From Bemisia tabaci (lineage: Eukaryota; Arthropoda; Insecta; Hemiptera; Aleyrodidae): a stretch of DNA of 64,000 bases. The position numbers were made by a program, and so were the translations under genes. Positions 51,901 to 64,000 of the stretch are shown one piece after another. The first letter of the stretch is position 1. The number at the start of each line of letters is the position of its first letter. Location: contig NC_092802.1 of assembly GCF_918797505.1 (NCBI RefSeq), positions 11,613,480 to 11,677,479 on the forward strand, read 5' to 3'. The notes beneath the pieces were generated by a model. That model was not told where the DNA came from. It ran no database searches and saw only the letters and a program-made list of their open reading frames with translations.

Positions 51901-54900
51901 GTTCTGAAACGATTAGAAAGTAATAGTAGTGGAGTGTAGCAATAAGGGCAGTACAAACAGTTAAAAACACACAAAAAAAAAAAACATTTAGCCTTCATTT
52001 GTTTTTAAGTGCGGTTTCACGAGAAATTTAAAGTGTTAAAAATTAAGAACGTTTTAAGTGTGTTCGTACCCTGCGGGCCCCTCCCGGAGCAAAACAATAG
52101 GAGGGTGAGACTACCCTGCGGGCCCCTCCCGCAGTAAAAACATAGGAGGGCACGACTACCCTGCGGGCCCCTCCCGCAGCAAAACAATAGGAGGGCGAGA
52201 CTACCCTGCGGGCCCCTCCCACAGTAAAAACATAGGAGGGCACGACTACCCTGCGGGCCCCTCCCGCAGCAAAACAATAGGAGGGCGAGACTACCCTGCC
52301 ACCCGCCACTCGGGTGACACCCCACCGGGACCGCACTGGGACAGTCACAGGACTACCATAAATACATACCCGTCAACCACAGACTCTCCATCCAGATCAT
52401 CGACAAAATCAATTCTCAACGTAGACTACGAAGATGATCTCAACATAGTTATCGAGAATTTCAATAATTTTGACTTTGACAACCATAACGACCAACCCCA
52501 CCAACCGAACCCGAATCAAAATAACCCATTAGCCCAGCCACAACTGCTTTTGAATCACATCATGGCTCAACAACAAAACGCACCCGTAATTATTGGCGAC
52601 CCCAAAAAGTTAGGGATTCCATCGTGCTATGGGGAATCGGCCAAAAAAGTTGATGAGCTCATCTCATCAGTAGAAAGATGGAAGAACATCTGAGGCTGGA
52701 CGGACGCTGTAGCGCAACAATACACATAACCTAAGCCTACATGGACCAGCGCAAACCTAATACGAACAAAATCAGGAACAACTGATGGCAATGAATTGGG
52801 CAGACTTCAAGAAAGCACTGGAAACCAGATTCAAGCCAAGGTCAGGACGGGCATCATGGAAGGCATTCACCGATAGACGTCAAAATCTTAGAGAATCGGC
52901 TCTCACCTACGTCGAAAGCCTGTGACTTAGTGGTTTTTTTTCCAGGATTGTACTTCGCAAAAAGATAATTGTTGCAGAATAATTAAGAATTAAGAAGCAA
53001 GAATAATTTAACTAAATAATAAAAGAACTCAAACCTACTATATAATGCAAAAAAAATTGGAAAATCTCGTCATGTAAATACAGAAGATTCGAAACGATGG
53101 GGGGTCTAGCATCAAGACTATGAAACGAGCGTTTCTCTCCATCTCTATCAGTCACAGCGAAGCAGTCTACGCGAACAAGCAGCATGGAGATACCAGTAAA
53201 AGTTCAGAAGTCACACTACGATCAGGATATACCATTACCTTCCTTAGCGACTCCAGGAGCAGCAGGAGTAGATCTACATGCTGCTGTCAAGTCTACGACT
53301 GTTATTCCACCAAACAGCTCCTCCCTTATATATACAGGATTGCGATTTCAATTACCTCCGAATACGAAAGCTGAGATTAGAGGACGCTCCAGCCTCGCCG
53401 CCATGCAAGTGTTCGTTCATAACGGGCTGATAGATCAGGACTTTTTAGGTGAAGTGTGTGTATTACTTTATAACAATTCAGCGATCGACTACATCGTGAA
53501 GAGAGGAGATAGAATCGCGCAATTGGTTTTTTCTCCCCTCTATCGACCCATATTCCAATTGAAGGATAAGATAGATACTACCTTAACACAACGAGGAAGC
53601 GGAGGTTTTGGATCAACAGGAGTAAGCAGCTTGAAAAACGTCAAACTGACCTTCCCATCCTTAACAATGGAGGAGTTCCAACAAATCCCTCCACCTATTC
53701 TTCTCAAGCTGGTTGATGTAGGAAGCTGTGGCGTTTGGGATTATTTACCTCCAGAGTATTAGGAGAGAAGGGACTTCCGGCTGGAAACCTACTGCCTCGA
53801 GCACTCCGCTATTTTCTCTAAAGAATGTGACGTCAACGATGGTCCAACAAAGAGGAAGCGACACTGCCTACAATGTCGTAGAGAAATCCTTGGGGAATCA
53901 CTTCCTCGAATCCCGGTAATCATCACTCCGAGAGCTATATAAGCAGCAGCCATCCACTCAATAGTCGCAGTCGTTTCTTCGCTCTCAACCAGTGGCAAGC
54001 CTCTCCTTCTCGAGCGCCAGCACCAGAACAACTCGGACGCCAGCAATATAACCAACTCACGACATAGAAATACACGCAGTCTCTTTTCTCTTCGCAAGCA
54101 AGAAACAACTCTACCAGTCATGACATTCACAGCTGACCTATCTGGACTCGGTGGACTTAGCGACGTTGATATTCGGCGTTTGTACACGGAGTTCTTAGCT
54201 CATCATCAAGGCGTAGATACTACACCTCAAACAACAATGCAGCCTCCCAGCCAACCAGTTCAACCTCTCGCTAGCGGACACGGACTTGCTGCTGTGCACC
54301 CACCACGACCCTACCTGGGGACGCAGACAGGTGTCCCGCGTCCAGTGTTTGTAACATCGCTCCCCGCGCCGGCTCCAGTGTTTGTAACATCGCTCCCGCC
54401 CGCGCCGGCTCCGGTGTTTGTAACATCGGGTCCGCCCGCGCCCCCGCCAGCTCCGGTGTTTGTAACATCGGGTCCGCCCGCGCCGGCCTCGCCCGACACA
54501 CCCGGAGCAGGAACCAGCTTTGACGAAAGACCATTAGAGGAAGAAATGGAAATAATCCAAATAACCTCAGCGAAGCGGAAGGCGGAGCAAATGACAGACG
54601 CGGATGAAGCCGCACTTCCCACAAAGAAGAAACCGGAATACAAGGTGAAACCTATGCTGATTCAAAGTAGATGCTACGATCTGCTTGGAAACGGAAGCAA
54701 GAGCATCACGATTGGCTGTGAGTGGACGACTGGGTTTCCCGTGAAGATATTGTTCAGTAAATTGGATATGGCGAACAATTTCCTTCTCTTGATAACTGAA
54801 GAGTGGTACACTTTGAAAATGTACTTTGACGTAATTGAAGAATATCTGGATGATAAGCAAACACCCACGAAAGACGTACATCTCAGTACATCAGCGATCA

Positions 54901-57900
54901 TGAAATTCCGTTTAGTCTTCCAGAAGCCATCTGTAGTCCTGATGAATCCTACCGGAAACTTCATCATGCAGAAACCGGTGTTTGATCGATTGAGACACGG
55001 TCAAACTTTAATAGACGCAGCAATCACGGAAGCTGAACAGAAGGCCGTCGAGCTCTTTCAGATAGTTAATGGAGAAAAACCGGCGGAAGGAATGGGTTAT
55101 ATGGAACTTTGTTGGCTGGATGCTATATGCAGGCGCTTCGAGGCACTAAATCTTGGCACTTCTTTCTGAGAAAGAAATGGAGGAATTCAGTTATCTTCTA
55201 GATTGGAGAATAGCTTCTCGTTACCAGAAAATGTCAGAAAAATTCATCAAAAAATTCAGACATAAAGTAGATTGGGAAAATATTGTAAAATATCAAAAAG
55301 TGTCAAATGACTATATTCTTGAAAATTGTCCCAAGGATTAGTTCTATGATAATTACATAGATGTTTCTTTGTGATGTAAAGTAATAAAATCAAGTAGTGG
55401 AATAGGCCTACTGGGGATACCACTTTAAAAAAAACGCGCTGATAACCCTACCTCTATGGTGGTGTGGAAACGGGTTTCTCCATAGCAATAGAGTGTTGTC
55501 ACAATGTGTTTAGGCGTATTTTTGCGGGGCTCCCTCTTTGTGTTCTGGCGTATTTTTGCGGGGCTCTCTCTTTTTCTAACTACTCCTATGCCCAAACTAA
55601 TATTAAAACTAAAGAAGCAAAACAAAAAATACCCAGTTCGAAGTTGGTTTATAAGTAATGAAATTATCTGAAATAATACTTGTATGGGGCACATTTTTCA
55701 ACCATATTCATCTGTTTTCTCTTTAATTAGATTGTTATCACAATTAAAATACTTAAGAGACTCACATATTGTACAAAAATTTGAGCGTATAATAGTAGGG
55801 CAATACTCTATTCCGGAAGAAAGAAGTTTCGTTCAGACCATTAATTCTATTTATTTTAATCTACTTCATGAAATTATCAGATATCATCAGTATTTAACAT
55901 CTAGATTTATAACGATTCCAGAACTTATTTCTTTGAAAGTCTCTTTACACTTTAGTAACACTTTATTCATACTAGGAGCCCCGAATTCGGGAAAAAAATT
56001 CTTTTTCGACTCCGTAATTCATTTAATGATAAACTACGGCCAAATGGGTAATTTTACCCGCCATGATAATGTTCCTTTGCAAGAATGCGTACAAAGACGC
56101 GTTATATTATGAAACGAGCCGACGGCCGAGTCGGGTAGTTTCGAAACATTAAAAACAATTTTAGGGGGAGACACATGTAACGTTAAGGTCAAATATTGTA
56201 TGGACCACATTTTGCATACACCGTCCCCATGAAGAGCGCGGGTCAAGTTTCTCCTTCGGACACGAATTGAAATGTATTTTTTGTGTATTAACCTAAGCAA
56301 TGCCAAATGCTTCATTTGTCGCAAATAAACTTGCATATCCCTGAATAATTAAAGAACAGTGCTGAGGTTTTGTATTTGAAAACTCAGAATCGTGCGCCTT
56401 ATAGCTCATCGGTTACTGAAAGTACTGAGAACCTTCCACGTGTTTGTTTCTCAACCTTGTCTCTCTCAATGACCATGTGCAGTACTGAGTCCTCGTTGTA
56501 ATTTGCGATTTCGGCCAAAATCATGGCAACGAAGTAAAAATGATAACTTATATATACTAAAGGGAGACTGCCTTCTTCCGAGTGAGTTCTGCAGATTGTG
56601 CTTTTCTCACGTAACCGAATGTCACGGATCCAGCTTGTCTCGTTCCAATGATTATGTCTAACAATTGAAGTACTTTCGTTTTTCAGGTACAGTTTTCGGG
56701 AACCCCCCTTGTCCTTTTCAGTTAGTTTTCTTGTTTGATGAAACTTTCAGTTAGTTTTCTTGTTTGATGAACCTGTTCTCCTGAATTCAATAGGAGCCTG
56801 GTTCAGAGAGATACATGAGCCCATCGGTATAACCTCAAAACATATTCCACCTTATGTCAGCCCTCCCCCTGACTTTCGCGATGCGGAGATTCCGGCTCCT
56901 GCCCCCCCCCCCCCCCCAGGCCCCCCTCCACCGGCTACTACGTACCGGCAATTCAGGAGTATGGTTTGTGACCACATCACATTCCGGTGCCCCCACTTCG
57001 CCCCCCTGTCCGTCGAGGAACGCTGGAGTTTGGTTTTTTTTTTTTTATTATTAAAATAAAAACGTACGACTGCCCCTTACGAGGCATTAATTACATTGGA
57101 GTTAGGTGAATCTTAAACTAATCTCATAACTAATGTAATATGATTTTGTTATTAACTTAATAAACCATTCATACCATGACCTACGCTTTACAATTCCACG
57201 CTGGAGTTTGGTGCGCCACGAAAGGCGGTGTGCAAACTGCCTGAGCCCCCTCCACCAAGACGACGCCTGCGCAAGCAAAAAGCGCTGCGCCCAATGTGGT
57301 AGGGCGCATCACACGATGCTTCACACACCACCCCCCCCCCCCACTCTGATGGGCGCTCTGCTCCCTCCGCGAGCGGCCCCAACCCCCCTTCCCAGCACAT
57401 GTTTGCTGAAATGTTCAGATCTCTAAAGAGACCAGCTCCCTTCTGCCAACCGCCGCCGGACTACGAAGGGTTTCGCAGACGCCGTCCTAACCCCATCCCT
57501 GGCACAAGCTCGCAAATAAATCCCCAGTCACCACATAAACCCAGTCACCACATAAACCCAGTCATCACATAAACCCAGTCAGGGAACTGGCATGTGGAGG
57601 GATCCCCAAAGGAGTGGGCAGCGGGTATCTCTCTCATCGGCCAGAAGACAACTGAGTCGTAGCATCTCGGGGATGGCGTCCCCCACCGGCGGGACCAGCG
57701 CGACGAATCCTTTCGAGGTGGTGACACCTCAGTCGACGCCAACCAACAAAAGGCCGCGTCCGGAGGAATTGCTTGATGACAAAAGTAAAAAGGCGGCACA
57801 TGAGGAAGACCTTAAGGACATCTTCAAGAAACTTAGACCTACTTTGGAAGTTCTAGAACAGGAAATTCGAAGCCTACTCCAGGCCGAGAAATCAAAGCAT

Positions 57901-60900
57901 GTCAGCGAGGATGAACTAACGTCAAACCTTCGGAGGATGTTGGTGCACACGGAATCTGCGACTAGGAAAAGCAGCGGGTTAAGAAGCGCCGTCACCCATG
58001 CCGGGCCTTCCACGGTTCCCCCTGCCCTCCCCAAGGCTCCCTTCTCGAGGCTATCCGCCCTTGTTAAGAATGCCCGAGCCTTTGGTGCCCTGTTCTCCGG
58101 TCCCACCTCAGTCTCCGCCGCCAGCCAATCCGTGGTGGTCGGAAGACCCTTTACACGAGTTCGGGTTCGAGCGGTTCTTCCCGCGGACTCCCCCTCCCGC
58201 GCCGTCACCGCTGCCGTCAGTGTACGAGCTTGACCCGAGCACCCCCCCCCCCCTCCAGAGCACCTTTGGAACCGTGAATCGAACGTGGAACGTGATCGAA
58301 TGTCACGGATCCAGCTTGTCTCGTTCCGATGATTATGTCTAACAATTGAAGTACTTTCGTTTCTCAGGTACAGTTTTCAGCAACCCCCCTTGTTCTTTTC
58401 AGTTCGTTTTCTTTTTTGATGAAACTTTCAGTTAGTTTTCTTCTTTGATGAACCTGTCCTCCTGAATTTAATAGGAGCCTGGTTCAGAGAGATACATGAG
58501 CCCATCGGTATAACCTCAAAGCATATTCCACCTTATGTCAGCCCTCCCTCTGACTTTCGCGATGCGGAGATTTCGGCTCCTGCCCCCCCCCCCCCCCCCC
58601 AGGCCCTCCTCCACCGGCCACTACGTACCGGCAATTCAGGAGTATGGTTTGTGACCACATTGGGCACATCACATTCCAGTGCCCCCACTTCGCCCCCCTG
58701 TCCGTCGAGGAACGCTGGAGTTTGTTTTGTTTTTTTTTTTATTATTATTAAAATAAAAATGTACGACTGCCCCTTACGGGGCAATAATTACATTGGAGTT
58801 AGGTGAATCTTAAACTAATCTTACAACTAATGTAATATGATTTTGTTATTAACTTAATAAACCATTCATACCATGACCTACGCTTTGCAATTCCACGCTG
58901 GAGTTTGGTGCGCCACGAAAGGCGGTGTGCTAACTGCCTGAGCCCCCTCCACCAAGACGACGCCTGCGCAAGCAAAAAGCGCTGCGCCCAATGTGGTAGG
59001 GCGCATCACACGATGCTTCACAGCACCCCCCCCCCCCCTTGATGGGCGCTCTGCTCCCTCCGGGAGCGGCCCCAACCCCCCTTCCCAGCACATGTTTGCT
59101 GAAATGTTCAGATCTCAAAAGAGACCAGCTCCCTTCTGCCAACCGCCGCCGGACTACGACGGGTTTCGCAGACGCCGTCCTAACCCCATTTCTGCGGGTT
59201 AGGAAGCGCCGTCTCCCATGCCGGGCCTCCCACGGTTCCCCCCGCCCTCCCCAAGGCTCCCTTCTCGAGGCTATCCGCCCTTGTTAAGAATGCCCGAGCT
59301 TTTGGTACCCTCTTCTCCCGTCCCACGAAGGGTTTCGCAGACGTCGTCCTAACCCCAGCCCTGCGGGTTACGAAGCGCCGTCACCCTTGCCGGGCCTTCC
59401 ACGGTTCCCCCCGCCCGCCCCAAGGCTCCCTTCTCGAGGCTATCCGCCCTTTAGTCCAGTCAATCTACGATTTTACCTTGCAAATTTTGCGAAAAACTTT
59501 CTGACACATGTTTCCTATGTGTTTTTTAGCGCTGAATCCGAATCTGAACTTTGCTACCTTCGATTTTTGCCGCTAAAGCCGCCATCTTGAAAAAACGTTG
59601 CCAAATCTCATTTTTTGTCCAAAAATCGCTAATAACTCGTTCCCTGTGCGTCGGACGGCAAAATGAGTTATTTGCAGAATGAAAGTACATAAAATTTTGG
59701 TTTAGAATCATGTATCAAAATTATGATAACATGCGTATACCATCCGCCAGAGCGCGCTGAAAATAGCGGGAAATTTGAAAAAATCGCAATTTTTTGCGGT
59801 TTTCTCAAATATCTTTTTTCTTAGCGGTTTTTCGGGAAAAATGGTTACCACAGAAATTAAAGTAGACAAAAAATGCTACCAGAATCACTCTTAGTTTTTA
59901 CACTAGCGATACTTTTAACAGGAACTAGGAGCGCTTGAAGTCGGAGACTCGCACGGCCGAAATCGGCTGTAGCGCCGCATCACGGTTCTACCTTATAAGG
60001 ACCGTTTTATGGTTTCCCTAACGTTTAATTTTGCTTTAAGGCATTACATCTCGCTTATAATTAGTAAAATTACAGATTTCACCCCTTTTGGCATCCCTTC
60101 TCCCAGCCCCCACCCCTCCCCCCACGCTCCCTCAAAGAACAGCGTACAATCATTTCCACTGCATTTTTATCCGACGAAACGCTATTTTGCAGTTTTAGTA
60201 GTTTTAAAATGTCAGAATATCACCATTGACCCCACCCTCCCCCTCACAAAATATGAGGAGAAGAACTGAGTCGGCAGAGGAAACGCAAGCGTCGAGCACT
60301 TTGTTATTTCGTTGAATATCTGCTACTGCTTAGATGGCAAAATGACAGAAAATAGAGGATTTTTCCGTTTAGCTGCTGTATGCATGGGGCTCATTGATGA
60401 CTTGACAACAAAAGTGGCCAACATGTGGAGACCTTTTTTCCGGCTGCTTATCTTCCAGCCCCCGCGCGCGACCTTGGTTTTCAGCCCCTTGATCCCCCAG
60501 CCCCCGCGCGCCATATTCTGCGATCCCGTCTCCTCTGTTATCAGTTGCGACTCGACATCCCATGATGATTTGTCGCTCATTTGCCGCGCGGCGATTATTC
60601 TTATGTTATTTTACTCTGAAGGAACCATGAACACTGGATTCGCGATCAGTGTGGTGTGAATTGTGCGAGCTTAATCGCTAAGCATTGGATTACAGTGTTT
60701 TGACTATGAAAGTGAACTGAAACTTATCAGTCATGGCTTTTGATGCTAAAACAACTTGTTTTATTTGTAAACAATCCCTTCAGAGTGGCGAAGTGACAAC
60801 TGTAAAACAACGCGGCATCGAAACTTTTCGCGAGGCTAGCTCAAAACGTCAAGATGGCTTTAAAAATATGTTTTTAAGTGGTGAAGTGAGTGAAATAACA

Positions 60901-63900
60901 GTGCACGAACCATGTAGAAAATCGTACACGAGCAATAAAAACATTGCAGCTGCCATTAAAAGAATAATAGAGGATAGGCGTCGCGAATCACCCACGCTGC
61001 GGTCTGATGCTCCAACTTTCGCCTTTAAAAATTCTTGTTTTCTGTGTGGGGAAGTAATAACCGAGGAATTTCTGCAAGCTCAAAAACGCGCGAAATCGAG
61101 CTGTCGGCAGAAAGTGTATTTGGTGACAAAAATGGGGGTTCGTGAACAAGTAATGAGTGTCGCAACAGCTCGTGGAGATGATTGGGGCAATGAGATTGTG
61201 GCCCGATTGGAAAAAACAAAGGACCTTGTGGCGGATGATGGCCAATATCATTACAATTGCATGAATAAGCTGTATCATTATCCAAAATCTCAAGAGCCCT
61301 CAGGAACTGTTAAGCGCGGGCGAGACGTAAGTGACGCAATGCATTATGTGTATACTTATCTTGAGGAAAATGCAGAGGACTGTCAATTTTCTATGACAGA
61401 GTTGATGGGTCAGATAAAAACTGAAACCTTACCTGATGTGAGAACTGTCAAAGCAAATTTAAAAGAAAAGTATCAAAATGATATAATCATAACAGAGCAG
61501 GCAAACAAACCGTCAGTGGTTTGTTTCCTTAATACAGGAGGACAAATTTTAACTAAAGCATGGTACGAAAATAAGGCCAATTCTGAACAGGAAGAGAGAA
61601 TACGTGTCATACAAGCTGCTGCAAAAATAATCTTGGAGGACATTCGCTCTGTTGTCTGTGATACAGAAAATTATCCTCCCTCTGATCGTTTTCTCGATGA
61701 TGTAAATCAAGTCATTCCTGAATCTTTGAAAATTTTTCTTGAAACTGTAATTCTCCACAAAAAGAGCAAAAATAAAAGCAAGTGGCAGAGGATTTGCACG
61801 TCAATTGCTCATTGTATTATATCTGCAGCGAGACCTAGAAGTTTTATATCGGCTTTGCTAACAGGGATTGCAGCATTTATTTACAAAAAATTTGCTTCAA
61901 GAAAATTAATTGACATATTAAGCTCCCTCGGACTCTGCGCAACTTATCATGACGTATTGAATTTTGAAGTTTCTGCAATGATGCGCGACCCAATTCGTGT
62001 CGATGAAAAAAGAAATTTTTCACAATTCGTGTTTGATAATGCCGATTTTAATTCCCAGACCATAGATGGTTTACACACTTTCCACGCAATGGGTGGTATC
62101 CATTGCCTTACTCCACGCACTTCTGTGTTGCCAGATCGAGTTATTCCGCGTGTGAAAAGACGACCGTCATCGGAAGTTCTCGGAAAGTTTGGAGTTGTGC
62201 CGATGTTAACTTTCGAGAAGCAGAAGGAAGCAGAGACTCCTGCAACTAAAATATTACAGTTATCTGATATTAAGAGTGTCTCAGAGTCTTTTATGCCATC
62301 AAACTATGATCTTTTGTGGTTGTACGGAAAATGTGCGAACATAAGTAACATTCCAGGTTGGGGTGGGTTCATGGAGCAGATTACATCAGATATGCCGTTT
62401 CAGAGAACTTTCATTTCTTGTTTACCGTTTATCAACGCAAGTGCTAGCAATTATGACACGATTTATACATCATTGGTGTCAGCATCCAAAAAGTGCACAG
62501 AACTTCATCAAAAAACCTGTTTTGTAACATTTGACCAGCCTCTGTACACAAAAGCCCAAGACATTCTTGCCACCTGTGATTCTGAGGCTGGTCTTGAGAA
62601 TGTAGTACTGAGGCTCGGCGGCTTTCATTTGCTGATGTCCTACATGGGCGCCATTGGTTTCATTATGTCTGGCAGTGGCCTTACAGATGTATTCAAAACC
62701 GCTTATGCAGCGAATTCCGTTGAAAAGATGATGAATGGCCACGCTTACGCTAGGGCTATAAGAGCTCATACATTGGTGCGTCTTGCATTGGCCAAAATTA
62801 TTTTTAAGGAAATCCAACTAACTGCCGTGGCAACTTGTGACCTAGAAGTTTTGCTGACCAATGTTGACCGAGCGTGCATCAGAGATTCAGCTGATGATGA
62901 AGCTTGCGTGGAATTGTCTAAGAAGTTTAAGAAGCAGCTTTTATGCCTTGAGAAAAGAGGCAAAACGGCGAAATTATGGGTGCAGTATTTCAACATGGTC
63001 ACACTTCTCCATCAATTTGTCGCAGCAGAAAGGATGGGAGATTGGAATCTGCATCTTGACTCTGTTCAAAGGATGTTGCCCTATTTTTTCGCTAGTGGAC
63101 ATTTTTTTTACGTCAAAGCTGCCTACACGTACTTGCAACAAATGAGTAAGCTGGAAGAGAAAATGACGAAACTCGAGTACAAGTTGTTCACAGAAGAAGG
63201 ATATTTTACAATCCGCCGGAGTGATAAGTTCTGGAGCGGAACATGGTCCGATATGGTGATCGAACAATCTTTAATGCGCACAATGAAGTGTTCAGGCGGT
63301 CTCACTCAAGGTAGAGGAATTAAAGACAGCACTCTGGCAACTTGGATCATGGGTATGACGTCACTACATAATATCAACGACTGTATTGAGCAATTTTGTG
63401 GGGTTAACTTCGTGACGTCAGAACAGCATGTGGAACTCCGCAGCTCTCGAGTTGCACGTGACGATGCAGATACTGGTAAAATTTTCGACTGGTTTCAAGA
63501 GCATTCACCATTTCCAATGCAAGAAGATCTCATTGCGATAGATACTGGATTGGTCGCAAATGAAAGTATCAACTGTCACATTGCCAAGGAGCTTGGAGAG
63601 AAAGGTTTATTGAAACTAAAAGACGGTCATTTTGAAACATTGGAATTCAAAAGGAAAGACAGGTGCAATCCACTAAGTAACTTGAGAACTGCAATTAAAT
63701 TTGGAGATAAACTTGTATCCATCGACCCCCTCACGCTGTTCCGCCGTATCTGCATTACAAAAAAATCTGAAGAAGAACTAGAACAATATTTGTCTTACGA
63801 ACTTTCTCCTTACCCCCTCTCAATTTTCAAAGAGGATGGCATGCGGAAAGGAACCAAATCTTCCCTTTACAAATGCTTTACGCCTTTTGCACAGAAAATA

Positions 63901-64000
63901 AATCAAGAAAATTCAGTAAGCGTTATCGACGGCGGTTTCTTACTGCACCGCGTCATTTGGCCAAAGAATGAATCTTTTGAATCAATTTGCAATGCCTACG

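Overview
The window looks like nuclear DNA of a sternorrhynchan insect, most likely a whitefly such as Bemisia tabaci. The grounds are AT-rich DNA with spliceosomal introns, a FoxF/biniou gene, a divergent insect ionotropic receptor, very dense short foldback (MITE-like) repeats, and an intact plant-type gene. The species is an inference; no marker gene settles it.

Left third (1-17,300): a complete four-exon FoxF transcription-factor gene runs on the minus strand (16362 down to 2564). All splice sites are GT/AG, the phases agree, and the spliced frame is 546 codons plus stop. Its first exon carries a 30-bp in-frame minisatellite. Its 9.3-kb second intron contains an intact, intronless ionotropic-receptor gene on the opposite strand (6736-9033). 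The introns are otherwise filled with foldback elements and hAT-like non-autonomous transposons.

Middle (17,300-30,800): mostly repeats, with one striking gene at 20987-21931. It is an uninterrupted 314-residue nicotianamine synthase of plant type, the best candidate in the window for horizontal transfer from a plant. Foldback repeats flank it, and there is a possible splice acceptor just before its ATG.

30,800-45,000: two multi-exon genes on the plus strand appear to encode small secreted proteins of one family. They share a signal-peptide exon ending in phase 1, followed by a homologous acidic exon that also ends in phase 1. Each has a second possible terminal exon. The remainder is repeats and sequence without recognisable genes.

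45,000-60,700: foldback and composite repeats, then retroelement and virus-like remains. These comprise a transposon ORF fragment, a decayed gag, an intact dUTPase ORF, a virus-like transcription unit (TATA box, initiator, 349-residue and 54-residue ORFs, AATAAA), a broken parvovirus-type helicase fragment, and a tandemly duplicated, broken BEL/Pao-like gag locus.

Right end (60,733-64,000): a reading frame of 1,089 codons with no stop runs off the window. It begins with two CxxC...HxxC modules and resembles a large uncharacterised invertebrate protein family that may be transposon-encoded.

Apart from the two secreted-protein paralogues, and perhaps the dUTPase and its neighbours, I see no sign that the genes work together. 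FoxF, the receptor and the nicotianamine synthase are independent.
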